Shown here: one piece after another, positions 7,953-16,244 of the stretch
Layout: each line of letters starts with the position of its first letter
Position numbering within the stretch: the first letter of the stretch is position 1
NCBI GenBank assembly: GCA_905209435.1
Contig: CAJLTE010000027.1
Coordinates: forward strand, 1 to 34,312
DNA: 34,312 nucleotides
Direction of reading: 5' to 3'
Source: an uncultured Blautia sp.
GTDB taxonomy: Bacteria > Bacillota_A > Clostridia > Lachnospirales > Lachnospiraceae
Notes under the pieces: generated by a model
The model's database searches: none
Seen by the model: the letters and a program-made list of their open reading frames with translations, nothing else
What the model was told of the DNA's origin: nothing
Made by a program: the position numbers and the translations under genes

Positions 7953-9440
7953 TCAGTCTTCGGCTTTTAATTCATCCAGATCCAGCGCATCCGGCGGCAG
8001 TTCATTCAGCTCCAATTCCTGTAGCTGCGTCTCTTCCGGCGGCAATTCACCTGCTTCTGTTTGAGATTTCTGCATAGTCTCATCATCCAGAAGATCACCA
8101 TTCTGCATATTTTTGGTAGTCTCTTCCAGTTCCTGGATCAGATCCTCAAGGGAAAGCAATTCCTCTTCGTCGACCCTGTCATCCGGAATATCATCCGGGG
8201 TATCCTCCTCAGTTACCGGATCTATACCGGCCACATTACTGAAGCCTTCCTGTTTATCAGCAGGCGGATCTATCATATCCTCATCCAGATTGACCTTCTG
8301 CATATGACCATCCTGTTCGCTCTCAGAATCCAGAGTCGCAGCCAGCTCCTCGATAGCCTTCTTTCTTCTGAGAAGCTCATATTCATGATCCTCACTGTCA
8401 TATTCTTCTTCCAGACCCTCATCTGTAACTGTCTTATCTTTCTTAATCAGGATAAATGCTATCAGATTCAGTATACTTGTATACAGGATATCTACCGGCA
8501 GACTTCCCAGAACAAGAACAAATGCCAGTGATACTCCCAATAACACCCATACATTATTCATTTCCGGAATCCGGAGAATGTACAGACCATTCATAATGAT
8601 CATGATCGGATAATGGAAGAAATAAATCCCCATTGTATGGCGTCCTACATAAGTAAGCGGAAGTTTAATATCCGGCAGCAATGCAAGCAGTGTGTAAATC
8701 AGTATAAAAGATACCAGATACATCAGCAGTCTGAGAATAATTCCCTCCGGATCTGTCAGACCACAGAGTTTATATCCATGATTTGCACGGAAGATCGCAA
8801 TTCCCATTTCATTAGTGATCATATAATTAGGTATTGCCCACAACAACACTGCCGAGATAGGTACCAACACCCATTTACCTTTAAATTTACGGACTGCTGT
8901 AATATATTCACTCTTCCACAGATAGCCTGCAACAAAAAATGGAAAGAATACAACAATTCTCGATGCAGACAGAAATGTCGTAAACTCCGGTCTGGTTCCC
9001 GCCCATAATGCAATCGCAATGCTGAGTGGAACAATAAACCTGATCTTACCCAGCGCCTCAATAGTAAGACGGTAAATAAACAGTGCCAGAATATACCACA
9101 TAACTGTTCCTGTAGGCCGCAGGATCTCATAATCTACAGATCTGCCCAGCCAGATCTGTGAATACCAGGTCAGACTGTAACCCAGAATGTAAGGTATCAA
9201 AAGATTCTTAAAGTTCTTCAGCGCATTCTGCGGTTTCTTTGATAAATAACCCGAAACAAAAATAAACGCAGGCATGTGGAAAATAGTAATAGCATACCAG
9301 ACATATCTTACCACCATGTCTACTTTTACAAGATTGAATGCAATAATATGGTTAAATACTACCAGAAAGATAAGCAATACTTTAAAGTTATCGATCAGGT
9401 AGGAGTAAGGCACAGCCGGCCTCTCTTTCTTTGCTCTCAT
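7953..9440 (-). CDS. Acyltransferase-3 family membrane protein with acidic tail
   Basis: This 495-residue protein has about ten hydrophobic segments in residues 15-330, typical of acyltransferase-3 enzymes that O-acylate surface polysaccharides. The early FNH (29-31) fits the position of the conserved membrane histidine of that family. From about residue 333 to the end it carries a 163-residue hydrophilic tail. The tail is very rich in Asp and Glu, with a short basic helix RRKKAIEELAA near its start and DEEELLSLEDLIQELEETT in its middle. Family members usually end near 330-380 residues. The start is an ATG behind AAGGATAA. It lies downstream of the glycosyltransferase gene in the same orientation and is closed by a strong terminator. 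The acyl group and acceptor are not known. The acetyl or succinyl modification of the locus glycan is inferred from context. Confidence 0.85.
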   Translation of the reverse strand: MRAKKERPAVPYSYLIDNFKVLLIFLVVFNHIIAFNLVKVDMVVRYVWYAITIFHMPAFIFVSGYLSKKPQNALKNFKNLLIPYILGYSLTWYSQIWLGRSVDYEILRPTGTVMWYILALFIYRLTIEALGKIRFIVPLSIAIALWAGTRPEFTTFLSASRIVVFFPFFVAGYLWKSEYITAVRKFKGKWVLVPISAVLLWAIPNYMITNEMGIAIFRANHGYKLCGLTDPEGIILRLLMYLVSFILIYTLLALLPDIKLPLTYVGRHTMGIYFFHYPIMIIMNGLYILRIPEMNNVWVLLGVSLAFVLVLGSLPVDILYTSILNLIAFILIKKDKTVTDEGLEEEYDSEDHEYELLRRKKAIEELAATLDSESEQDGHMQKVNLDEDMIDPPADKQEGFSNVAGIDPVTEEDTPDDIPDDRVDEEELLSLEDLIQELEETTKNMQNGDLLDDETMQKSQTEAGELPPEETQLQELELNELPPDALDLDELKAED

Positions 9441-9473
9441 ATTAAATATTATCCTTCTATCATATTCATGACC

Positions 9474-9488
9474 TGCCTGTAACAGGCA
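9474..9488. promoter_or_regulatory. Short perfect palindrome upstream of acyltransferase gene
   Basis: TGCCTGTAACAGGCA is a 7-1-7 palindrome about 35 bp upstream of the acyltransferase ATG. On the minus strand it directly follows a TTGACA hexamer (with TTTT between them in part). It could be an operator or a small mRNA hairpin. No matching -10 box was found, so its role is uncertain. Confidence 0.3.
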
Positions 9489-9614
9489 AATGTCAAACTT
9501 ATTACATCAAGCATAACATATTTTTACGATTTATGGAATAGAAACTTAATAATCTGTTTAATAAAAATATTTCCATATGGGTATAATTTACTCTGTTTTT
9601 CAGTAATATGCACA

Positions 9615-9662
9615 ATACAGCGCGGTTCAGCAGATTATATCTGTCGCATAAACCGCGCTGTA
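9615..9662 (-). terminator. Terminator-like hairpin after GT2 gene
   Basis: An 11-bp GC-rich stem (ACAGCGCGGTT pairing with AACCGCGCTGT) with a long loop lies 14 bp past the glycosyltransferase stop codon. The following T-run is poor on the minus strand, so termination may be partial and allow read-through into the acyltransferase gene. Confidence 0.55.
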
Positions 9663-9675
9663 TATCCGTTTTACT

Positions 9676-10425
9676 TTATTTATGCCAATATTTCCAGACA
9701 CCATGTACTGCATAGGAGCAAAAAAACATACAGCTCTTAATTCTGCCGTATCCTGCATATCTGTAAACATTATAAGTCATAGCCGCTGATTTCAGCTTAT
9801 TTCTGGATTTACCGCCTTCGCTTAAACGGTATTTCAGATACGGCTTATTAATACCTGCCGCATAGCCATATTTTCGCAGAACTTTCAGCCAGGTAATGTA
9901 GTCCTCATGGCTGTCATCATGCTCCATAGGAAATTCCCTCGCCACATCCGTTCTGAGCATCACCGAAGAACAATTGATACTATTATGTTTCAAAAGTTCC
10001 CTGTAAGTAATTCTCTCTTTCACAGGGATCATACGCCCTGTACTGCTTCCATCTGCCTTCATCAGTTCCCTGCCGGTGGAGCACAGTACATATCCGGACT
10101 CCTCGAGACGCTGCAGCTGCTCTTTCAGCTTGCCTTTTTCCCACCAGTCATCAGCATCCAGAAAGGCAATATAGGTTCCTTCTGCAAGCTTTACTCCTTT
10201 GTTTCTGGAACCTGCAGCTCCCATATTCTCTTTGTTCTTAATATATCGAAAGTTCTCTCTGCCCTCATAGGCAGACAGGACTTCCTGTGTACGATCTGTG
10301 GAACCGTCATCGATCACAAGAAGTTCCAGAGAAACTCCCTGTTCATAAACAGATTCCACAGCCTGTTTAATATATTTCTCTCCGTTGTAAACCGGCATGA
10401 TCACAGATACCAGCGGTTTATTCAT
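9676..10425 (-). CDS. Family 2 glycosyltransferase
   Basis: This is a 249-residue GT-A-fold glycosyltransferase that adds a sugar from a nucleotide donor to a lipid-linked or growing glycan at the inner membrane face. VSVIMPVYNGEKYI (6-19), LLVIDDGSTDRT (35-46) and the metal-binding DADDW (90-94) are the standard motifs. The length matches short GT2 enzymes. Two in-frame ATG codons lie at 10431 and 10425. GGAGG ends one base before the first but sits about 7 bp before the second, so I chose 10425. Either way it touches the stop of the sugar-phosphate transferase gene (ATGA overlap), so the two are translationally coupled. The sugar specificity cannot be read from sequence. Confidence 0.9.
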   Translation of the reverse strand: MNKPLVSVIMPVYNGEKYIKQAVESVYEQGVSLELLVIDDGSTDRTQEVLSAYEGRENFRYIKNKENMGAAGSRNKGVKLAEGTYIAFLDADDWWEKGKLKEQLQRLEESGYVLCSTGRELMKADGSSTGRMIPVKERITYRELLKHNSINCSSVMLRTDVAREFPMEHDDSHEDYITWLKVLRKYGYAAGINKPYLKYRLSEGGKSRNKLKSAAMTYNVYRYAGYGRIKSCMFFCSYAVHGVWKYWHK

Positions 10426-10427
10426 GG

Positions 10428-11828
10428 TCATTCCTCCGTTTTATTCTCTGATATTCCGGCTTCTTTTCCGGAATCCTTCAGCGCATTTACCTGCCTGTCA
10501 TCTACTCCCTCGGATACCTCTTTCTGGAAAAAGATCTTAACTGTCATAAAGATCAGCTTAATATCCAGCAGAAAAGAATAGTTCTCAATATAAAACAGGT
10601 CCAGTTTCAATTTGTCATAAGGAGTGGTGTTATATTTACCGTAAACCTGTGCATATCCGGTCAGTCCGGCTTTTACCTTCAGTCGGTAATAGAACTCCGG
10701 AAGTTCTTTCTCATACTCATGCATGATCGTCTTACGCTCCGGACGCGGTCCAACCAGAGACATATCTCCCTTAAATACATTAAAAAGCTGCGGAAGCTCA
10801 TCCAGATGAAGATTCCTTAATACCCTTCCAACCGGTGTGATACGGGAATCGTGCTTGGATGCAAGCCTGGCTCCATTTATCTCGGAATCCACACACATAC
10901 TTCGGAACTTGCAGATTTTAAATGGTGTACCACCAATCGTAAGCCGGTCCTGAAAATAAAATACAGGTCCCTTGTCATATGCTTTTACAGCAATAGCTAT
11001 GATCAGCATGATCGGTGAAGTAATAATAATACCGATACCGGAAATCAGAATATCCATAATCCTTTTCGCAACTCGCTGATCTACTGCCAGTCCCATATTT
11101 CGGGACATCAGAAGCGGTGTATCAAAAAGATGGATCCGCTCACTTCCCATCAGAATGATATCTGAAATCTTCGGACTGACATAACAACGAATGGAATGCG
11201 CAAAACAAAACTTCAGATAACGGTTTCTCTCTGTTGACGGAAGATCCCATATGATGACTCCATCATAGTCCCGCATCATCTTATGAATCTCTTTCTCTCC
11301 TACGCTGACGTGTACCTTACCGCTGATGTCATATTTATCCTTTCGGGAATTCATCTTAGAAATCAGATCATCCCCCGGATCACGGTCACCGTATATGACC
11401 AGCAGTCTGCGTGCACGATAAAGTCTGGAATAAATATATCTTGATCCAAAAATCCAGATAATGATCAGTATTAACTGCACCATTGTCATCTCAATCATCG
11501 GCCATACACTCAGAAACCATCTGTTGATCAGAGTAATCTCCAGATATTCCACCGCATTGGTACACAAAAGTGCCAGTGTCAGAGAATAAAATACATCTAT
11601 CCTCTTAAGATATCCGACTTTAAGTCCTCCGTACAGTTTTGCAAACATGGCAAAAAGCAGACCGTATATCGCGATCAATACCCAGTTACCTTTCCGCCAG
11701 AATGGTTCATCGATCTGACCTCTGTAAACTGTATACCACACATAGGCAAAGACCGCCATCTGCGCCAGTACAACCAGACTTGCCAGACAGAACACGATAA
11801 ATCGTTTATAATCTTCTCTCTTACTCAC
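10428..11828 (-). CDS. Polyprenyl-phosphate sugar-1-phosphate transferase
   Basis: This 466-residue initiating transferase of the PNPT/PglC-WbaP (bacterial sugar transferase) superfamily moves a hexose-1-phosphate from a UDP sugar onto undecaprenyl phosphate. The N-terminal half has about four to five membrane helices and a soluble CoA-binding-like domain (RRLLVIYGDRDPGDDLI). The catalytic C-terminal part starts at KRIMDILISGIG. It contains KICKFRSM, LHLDELPQLFNVFKGDMSLV, then GPRPE and KAGLTGYAQV, all hallmark motifs. The start is GTG, with AGAGG at a good distance and a promoter at 11928-11956. As first gene of its operon it probably starts assembly of the glycan built by the downstream genes. 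The sugar (galactose, glucose or an N-acetyl sugar) is not clear. Confidence 0.92.
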   Translation of the reverse strand: MSKREDYKRFIVFCLASLVVLAQMAVFAYVWYTVYRGQIDEPFWRKGNWVLIAIYGLLFAMFAKLYGGLKVGYLKRIDVFYSLTLALLCTNAVEYLEITLINRWFLSVWPMIEMTMVQLILIIIWIFGSRYIYSRLYRARRLLVIYGDRDPGDDLISKMNSRKDKYDISGKVHVSVGEKEIHKMMRDYDGVIIWDLPSTERNRYLKFCFAHSIRCYVSPKISDIILMGSERIHLFDTPLLMSRNMGLAVDQRVAKRIMDILISGIGIIITSPIMLIIAIAVKAYDKGPVFYFQDRLTIGGTPFKICKFRSMCVDSEINGARLASKHDSRITPVGRVLRNLHLDELPQLFNVFKGDMSLVGPRPERKTIMHEYEKELPEFYYRLKVKAGLTGYAQVYGKYNTTPYDKLKLDLFYIENYSFLLDIKLIFMTVKIFFQKEVSEGVDDRQVNALKDSGKEAGISENKTEE

Positions 11829-11927
11829 GTGATAACCTCTATTTCTTCTATACTTGTAAATATCACAAACCGATTTCTGCGGCTCTACATTTCCGTTTCA
11901 TTTCGGTTATTTCATAAAGTCCTACCT

Positions 11928-11956
11928 ATTATAACGTAAGTAGCATTATACGTCCA
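11928..11956 (-). promoter_or_regulatory. Promoter of the sugar-phosphate transferase operon
   Basis: On the minus strand there is TGGACG (11951-11956), a 17-bp spacer and a perfect TATAAT (11928-11933). It gives a leader of about 95 nt before the GTG start. Confidence 0.65.
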
Positions 11957-12118
11957 CCCGTTTTCCTTAAATCTGTATATATTTACAGGCTATTATTCTT
12001 CCAGTTTCTCCCATTATTTTGTATATAATGTATAATTTTTCGTCGATTTAACTTGGTTTGTAGCGAAAATTTTACATATTTTTTTTATAAACCTATGGAA
12101 ATATGCAAAAAAAAATTG

Positions 12119-12124
12119 TATAAT
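12119..12124 (+). promoter_or_regulatory. Candidate -10 box for glgCD
   Basis: TATAAT sits 34 bp upstream of the glgC ATG after an A9 tract. No good -35 is visible at 17 bp. A second TATAAT at 12031-12036 is an alternative. The glgC ribosome binding site is GAGGG. Confidence 0.4.
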
Positions 12125-12158
12125 ATTGTGTAATAAATGAAAGCGAGGGTTCACTATT

Positions 12159-13298
12159 ATGAAACAAAATAGTATGTTGGCTATGATTCTGGCCGGCGGT
12201 CGTGGCAGCCGTCTGCATGATCTTACCAATAAAGTGGCAAAGCCGGCCGTTTCATACGGCGGTAAATATCGTATCGTAGACTTTCCTTTAAGCAACTGCG
12301 CCAACAGTGGCGTTGATGTTGTAGGTGTACTTACACAGTATGAATCAATCCAGCTGAACAGTTATGTGGCAGCCGGCGGACGTTGGGGTCTTGATGCTAA
12401 AAACAGCGGTGTTTACGTTCTTCCTCCACGTGAGAAAGCAGATGAGAATCTGAATGTATATCGCGGAACTGCAGATGCAATCTCCCAGAATATTGATTTC
12501 ATTGATAAATTTGATCCTGAATACGTTCTTGTTCTTTCCGGTGACCATATTTATAAAATGAACTATGACAAGATGCTTGCAGCCCACAAAGAAGCAAAGG
12601 CAGATGCAACCATCGCAGTTATCGGAGTTCCGATGAAAGAGGCAAGCCGTTTTGGTATCATGAATACTGATGAATCCGGACGTATCGTAGAATTCGAAGA
12701 GAAACCTGAGCATCCGAAGAGCAACCTTGCATCCATGGGTATCTATATCTTCACCTGGAAACTCCTCCGCAAGATGCTGATGGCTGATATCAAGAATCCG
12801 GATTCCAGCCATGACTTCGGTAAGGATATCATCCCTACTATGCTTAACGATAACAGAACTCTTTATGCATATAAATTTGAAGGATACTGGAAAGATGTTG
12901 GTACCATCGACTCTCTCTGGGAAGCAAACATGGATCTGTTAAGTTCCAAGAATGAACTGGATCTGGGTGATCCGTCCTGGAAGATTTATACAGAAGATGT
13001 TACCGCACTTCCACAGTACATCAGCGCAGAAGCAGATGTTAAAGATGCATATATCACACAGGGCTGTGTTGTTCAGGGCGAAGTTAAGCATTCCGTTCTC
13101 TTTACAGGTGTTAAGATTGGTGCAGGTGCCAGAATTATCGACAGTGTACTGATGCCGGGTGTTGTTGTAGAAGAAGGTGCCGTTGTTCAGCGTGCACTTG
13201 TAGCTGACGGTGTCCGCATCGGTAAAGGTGCAGTTGTCGGTGCCGCAGACAGTGAGCACATTGAGCTTGTAGCGAAACGCGTAAAGGGGGCAGAATAA
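12159..13298 (+). CDS. glgC: Glucose-1-phosphate adenylyltransferase, catalytic subunit
   Basis: This 379-residue enzyme makes ADP-glucose from ATP and glucose-1-phosphate, the committed step of glycogen synthesis. [11 protein letters not shown] (9-19) is the nucleotide-binding loop. [31 protein letters not shown] and LSGDHIYKM carry the expected active-site residues. The C-terminal third has hexapeptide-repeat (left-handed beta-helix) sequence from about residue 290. The length is usual for Firmicutes GlgC. The ATG start follows GAGGG. The stop is one base before the glgD start, so the pair is one operon, as in other Firmicutes where GlgC and GlgD form a hetero-oligomer. Confidence 0.95.
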   Translation: MKQNSMLAMILAGGRGSRLHDLTNKVAKPAVSYGGKYRIVDFPLSNCANSGVDVVGVLTQYESIQLNSYVAAGGRWGLDAKNSGVYVLPPREKADENLNVYRGTADAISQNIDFIDKFDPEYVLVLSGDHIYKMNYDKMLAAHKEAKADATIAVIGVPMKEASRFGIMNTDESGRIVEFEEKPEHPKSNLASMGIYIFTWKLLRKMLMADIKNPDSSHDFGKDIIPTMLNDNRTLYAYKFEGYWKDVGTIDSLWEANMDLLSSKNELDLGDPSWKIYTEDVTALPQYISAEADVKDAYITQGCVVQGEVKHSVLFTGVKIGAGARIIDSVLMPGVVVEEGAVVQRALVADGVRIGKGAVVGAADSEHIELVAKRVKGAE

Positions 13299-13299
13299 T

Positions 13300-14415
13300 A
13301 TGTATAAGGCATTTGGAATCGTAAGCTCTTCCGGGAGAAATATTTATGTAGATGGTATGCAGGATTATCGCCCAATCGGTGCATTTTCCTTCCTTGGCAG
13401 ATACAGAGTCATTGACTTTCCTATCTCCAATATGACTAATAGTGATATTGAACGCATTCAGGTTTATATCAACAACAAACCGCGTTCTGTTGTAGAGCAC
13501 CTTGGAACAGGACGTCATTACAACATCAACTCCAAGAGTGGAAAGCTTCAGCTTCTCTTCTCTGAGCACAATAATGACAACGATATCTACAATACAGATA
13601 TTTCATGCTATATGGATAATATGGAATCCTTAAGCAGAATGAATCATCCATATGTTGTTATTGCTCCAAGCTATATGGTTTATTCTATTGATTTCGATCA
13701 GTTTTTACATACACATATTGAATCCGGCGCAGATGTCACCCTCCTTTATCATTCTGTTGATAATGCCAAAGAAGCTTATCTGACCTGTAATGTTCTGGAT
13801 CTGAACCGTCAGAAAGGTGTTGATTCCATCGAACCGAACCATGGTAATAAGAAAAACCAGAATATCTACATGGATACCTGTGTGATGAAGACAGAACTCT
13901 TCATCAGTCTGGTTAAAGAAGCCAAAAAACTTTCCTCCATGTACACTCTGGCAGATATCCTGAATGACAAATGCGAAACTCTGGATATCCGTGGTGTTGC
14001 CCACAAGGGATTCTTTGCAAGCATTACAGACTTTCCAAGTTATTATTCTGCAAATATGAATCTTCTTAACTACAAAGCGGCTCAGGAACTGTTCCATGAG
14101 AACTGGCCAATCTACACACGTACCAATGACTCCTGCCCGACTCAGTATTTCGATACAGCCGAAGTTAGGAATTCCGTAATTTCCAACGGCTGCCAGATCG
14201 AAGGCACTGTTGAAAATTCCGTAATTGGACGTGGATGTATCGTAAAAAAAGGTGCTGTTGTCAGAAACAGTGTTATACTCGCTGAAGTTACAATCGGTGA
14301 AGATGTTCATGTAGAGAATGAAGTCGTTGACAAATGGGCACGACTTATCCATAAGAAAGAAATCGTTTCCCCGGCTGACCAGCCTGGTTATATCAGAAGA
14401 GATGATACTCTCTAA
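13300..14415 (+). CDS. glgD: GlgD, non-catalytic partner of glucose-1-phosphate adenylyltransferase
   Basis: This is a 371-residue paralogue of GlgC. It keeps the fold (RYRVIDFPISNMTNS near 33-47 and hexapeptide repeats with ENSVIGRGCIVKKGAVVRNS near the C-terminus). It lacks the GGRGSRL ATP loop of GlgC (SSSGRN instead) and the LSGDH motif. This agrees with the known role of Firmicutes GlgD as a subunit that raises the activity of GlgC rather than acting alone. It starts one base after the glgC stop, with AAAGGGGG just upstream, so translation is coupled. A terminator follows at 14439-14468. Confidence 0.93.
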   Translation: MYKAFGIVSSSGRNIYVDGMQDYRPIGAFSFLGRYRVIDFPISNMTNSDIERIQVYINNKPRSVVEHLGTGRHYNINSKSGKLQLLFSEHNNDNDIYNTDISCYMDNMESLSRMNHPYVVIAPSYMVYSIDFDQFLHTHIESGADVTLLYHSVDNAKEAYLTCNVLDLNRQKGVDSIEPNHGNKKNQNIYMDTCVMKTELFISLVKEAKKLSSMYTLADILNDKCETLDIRGVAHKGFFASITDFPSYYSANMNLLNYKAAQELFHENWPIYTRTNDSCPTQYFDTAEVRNSVISNGCQIEGTVENSVIGRGCIVKKGAVVRNSVILAEVTIGEDVHVENEVVDKWARLIHKKEIVSPADQPGYIRRDDTL

Positions 14416-14438
14416 TTTGTGATTAAGTAAATAGAGCG

Positions 14439-14475
14439 AGCCTCTGGGAGTTGCTACTTCCAGGGGCTTTATTTT
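14439..14475 (+). terminator. Terminator of glgCD
   Basis: AGCCTCTGGGAG (14439-14450) pairs with CTTCCAGGGGCT (14457-14468) around a 6-base loop and is followed by TTATTTTG. It lies 23 bp after the glgD stop codon. Confidence 0.8.
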
Positions 14476-14540
14476 GTCCGCTTTCATTATAGTATCTGTT
14501 ATTTTTTTAATCAATTTACCTTATTTTTATGTTTTAGGTA

Positions 14541-14606
14541 GATATCAAGTTCAAACGCCTTACCGTGCAAGCACGAACGGCTTTTTGACCTTTTGACCCT
14601 GATATC
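14541..14606. repeat. 66-nt nested palindromic intergenic element
   Basis: GATATCA (14541-14547) pairs with TGATATC (14600-14606). Inside are a GTTCAAA/TTTTTGAC stem, GCC/GGC and a tight CGTGC-AA-GCACG hairpin centred near 14570. This gives a nearly continuous cruciform. It lies between the glgD terminator and the rplY promoter and has no terminator T-run. It looks like a REP-like or MITE-like intergenic repeat, though no second copy is in the window. Confidence 0.55.
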
Positions 14607-14663
14607 ATATAATTTGTGTTTGATAAATTTGTAAGATTTCACAAACTCTTCACACATTTCCCC

Positions 14664-14691
14664 TTGCATTTCATTCCTTGCGTGTTATAAT
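14664..14691 (+). promoter_or_regulatory. Sigma-A promoter of rplY/ctc
   Basis: TTGCAT (14664-14669), a 16-bp spacer and a perfect TATAAT (14686-14691). Transcription from here gives a leader of about 135 nt before the L25 gene. Confidence 0.75.
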
Positions 14692-14831
14692 ACAGCTGTA
14701 ACAAAGATAAAGAACAAGCAAACAACTGAATACTCAAAAATACTTAACACCACCTGGAGCATCACAGAGTGCTCTTGATTATGATAGTGTCAAGCGTGTC
14801 ACCTCAGCTGTAAAAATGGAGGAAAAGTCAA
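14692..14831 (+). other. 5' leader of the L25/Ctc gene
   Basis: The roughly 135-nt untranslated leader contains a small hairpin (GAGCATCACAGAGTGCTC near 14757-14774). It also has a possible 10-codon reading frame from ATG 14781 to TAA 14811. The latter ends just before the GGAGG (14818-14822) of rplY. It may be a plain leader or a site of translational control. No known leader motif was recognised. Confidence 0.35.
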
Positions 14832-15425
14832 ATGAATACTTTAAAAGCTGAAAAAAGAACAATGGACACAAAGGCCAAAAGATTAAGAAGAGAAGGCTAC
14901 GTTACAGGTAACGTATTTGGCAGAGAGATGGAAGGTTCTCTTCCTGTTAAAATCGAGAAATCTGCTGTCGAGAAACTTCTCAAGACAAGTAACAAAGGAA
15001 GCCAGATTATGCTGGATGTAGATGGTCAGTCATATGACGTACTGATCAAAGAGATCCAGTTCAATCCGTTAAAAGGACAGGTGGATGAAATAGATTTCCA
15101 GGCACTGGTAAGCAATGAGAAAGTACATTCCGTAGCAGAGATCGTACTTGTAAACCATGACAAACTGGCAGCCGGTGTATTACAGCAGCATTTGGAAGAA
15201 ATCTCCTTCCGTGCTCTCCCATCAGCACTGGTAGACAAAGTTATGGTAGATGTCGGTGACATGAAAGTCGGCGATGTAATCAAAGTTAAAGACCTCGCCA
15301 TTGCCCAGGACAAAGACGTAGACTTAAAGACAGACCTCGAGGCCGCAGTCGTATCCGTAGCCGCAGTTCACGTAGATCCGGCTCTGGAAGCTGAGGAAGA
15401 GGCTGCTGAAGAAGAAGCTAAATAA
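14832..15425 (+). CDS. rplY: Ribosomal protein L25, Ctc (general stress) form
   Basis: This 197-residue protein has two domains. The N-terminal L25 domain (about 5-93) binds the 5S rRNA region of the large ribosomal subunit: KRLRREGYVTGNVFGREMEG, then VLIKEIQFNPLKGQVDEIDF. The C-terminal TL5/Ctc domain (about 100-180) contains EISFRALPSALVD. It ends with an acidic EEEAAEEEAK tail. In Bacillus the longer form is the stress protein Ctc, and the length here fits that form. The ATG follows GGAGG at 9 bp. It is monocistronic, with its own promoter and terminator. Confidence 0.94.
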   Translation: MNTLKAEKRTMDTKAKRLRREGYVTGNVFGREMEGSLPVKIEKSAVEKLLKTSNKGSQIMLDVDGQSYDVLIKEIQFNPLKGQVDEIDFQALVSNEKVHSVAEIVLVNHDKLAAGVLQQHLEEISFRALPSALVDKVMVDVGDMKVGDVIKVKDLAIAQDKDVDLKTDLEAAVVSVAAVHVDPALEAEEEAAEEEAK

Positions 15426-15450
15426 CATAATATCTTTTTTAATATTTATT

Positions 15451-15482
15451 CAGGTACGCCAAAGCGTACCTGAATTTTTTTA
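15451..15482 (+). terminator. Terminator of rplY
   Basis: CAGGTACGC (15451-15459) pairs perfectly with GCGTACCTG around a 4-base loop, followed by AATTTTTTT. It is a textbook intrinsic terminator. Confidence 0.95.
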
Positions 15483-15508
15483 CTCAAAATATCCCCGTTC
15501 ACAAACAA

Positions 15509-15537
15509 TTGACCTTTCCAGTTATCTACGCTATCAT
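15509..15537 (+). promoter_or_regulatory. Promoter of mscL
   Basis: TTGACC (15509-15514), a 17-bp spacer and TATCAT (15532-15537). The gene starts 34 bp downstream behind AAGGAGG (15556-15562). Confidence 0.8.
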
Positions 15538-15570
15538 AATAGTATCACACTTTTTAAGGAGGAAATTCCA

Positions 15571-15972
15571 ATGAAAAAATTCATGGAAGAATTCAAAGCA
15601 TTTGCCCTTCGCGGCAATGTCATGGACATGGCAGTCGGTGTCATTATCGGAGGTGCTTTTTCCGGAATCGTAACCTCTTTGACCGACAACTTCATCAACC
15701 CAATTCTTAATGTACTCACAGGCGGTGCTACATACACACTCCAGGATGTATCCGGATTCGCATCCTCATTCATTGCATCCGTGGTGAACTTCATCATCAT
15801 GGCCTTCATCCTCTTCTGCCTGCTTAAAGCAGTAAACAAAGTCACCTCCCTCGGTGCCAAAAAAGACGAACCAGCCGCTCCGACAACTAAGAAATGCCCA
15901 TTCTGTATGAGCGAAATCGATATCAAAGCAACACGCTGTCCACACTGCACTTCCCAGTTACCGGAAGAGTAA
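15571..15972 (+). CDS. mscL: Large-conductance mechanosensitive channel with zinc-ribbon tail
   Basis: This 133-residue inner-membrane channel releases solutes during hypo-osmotic shock. The amphipathic N-terminus MKKFMEEFKAFALRGNVMDM runs into TM1 (about 20-45, with GVIIGGAFSGIVTSL). TM2 is about 64-88 (FIASVVNFIIMAFILFCLL). The periplasmic loop is short (about 47-62). In place of the usual C-terminal helical bundle there is a spacer of Ala, Pro and Lys and then a four-cysteine zinc ribbon. The ribbon has C109/C112 and C123/C126, that is CPFC and CPHC. Total length is normal because the ribbon replaces the bundle. The start follows AAGGAGG. It is a single-gene transcript. Channel identity is firm, and metal binding by the tail is inferred from the cysteines. 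Confidence 0.92.
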   Translation: MKKFMEEFKAFALRGNVMDMAVGVIIGGAFSGIVTSLTDNFINPILNVLTGGATYTLQDVSGFASSFIASVVNFIIMAFILFCLLKAVNKVTSLGAKKDEPAAPTTKKCPFCMSEIDIKATRCPHCTSQLPEE

Positions 15973-15997
15973 TTCCCAAACATTCAAACAATTATTA

Positions 15998-16032
15998 AGG
16001 ATGGAAATCTTATACTTTCCATCCTCCTTTTT
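15998..16032 (+). terminator. Terminator of mscL
   Basis: AGGATGGAAA (15998-16007) pairs with TTTCCATCCT (16016-16025) around an 8-base loop and is followed by CCTTTTT. It lies 25 bp past the mscL stop codon. Confidence 0.88.
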
Positions 16033-16170
16033 ATACTTATATATTCCAGCTTCCATCACAAAGCAACATGCCCTTCAATTTCAACTCCACCACAGAGCAA
16101 CGCGCCCTCCCACACCTGGTGAATCCGCCAAGTTAACAAAATTTCCTACTTCCACAACTACGCGCTGCCC

Positions 16171-16238
16171 TTCAAAAAAGCCCAAGGGGTGTCCAGAGGG
16201 GACGCGGCTTTGCGGCCCCTTTGGGGTTTTCTTTTGAA
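16171..16238. terminator. GC-rich symmetric terminator-like element
   Basis: TTCAAAAAAGCCC at the left pairs with GGGGTTTTCTTTTGAA at the right. AAGGGG pairs with CCCCTTT inside, and a GTCCAGAGGGGAC arm lies in the middle. T-runs leave it in both directions. It is 7 bp past the stop of the minus-strand phosphatase gene and is most likely that gene's terminator, with possible back-up for mscL. Its GC content is far above the flanks, which suggests a mobile intergenic repeat. Confidence 0.6.
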
Positions 16239-16244
16239 GTTTTC

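Larger units (their letters stand above)
11829..12158. other. Divergent promoter region, polysaccharide locus versus glgC
   Basis: This 330-bp AT-rich spacer separates the minus-strand polysaccharide operon from the plus-strand glg operon. It holds the promoter at 11928-11956 on the minus strand and TATAAT boxes at 12031-12036 and 12119-12124 on the plus strand. I see no gene or clear operator in it. Confidence 0.6.

Noticed and set aside
13705..14514. A 269-residue minus-strand reading frame over glgD
   Set aside because: It is antisense to glgD, which has clear family motifs, and it would have to read through the glgD terminator.
16001..16237. A 78-residue plus-strand frame ending in KKPKGCPEGTRLCGPFG
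   Set aside because: It begins inside the mscL terminator and runs through the GC-rich palindrome. The peptide is a by-product of that repeat.
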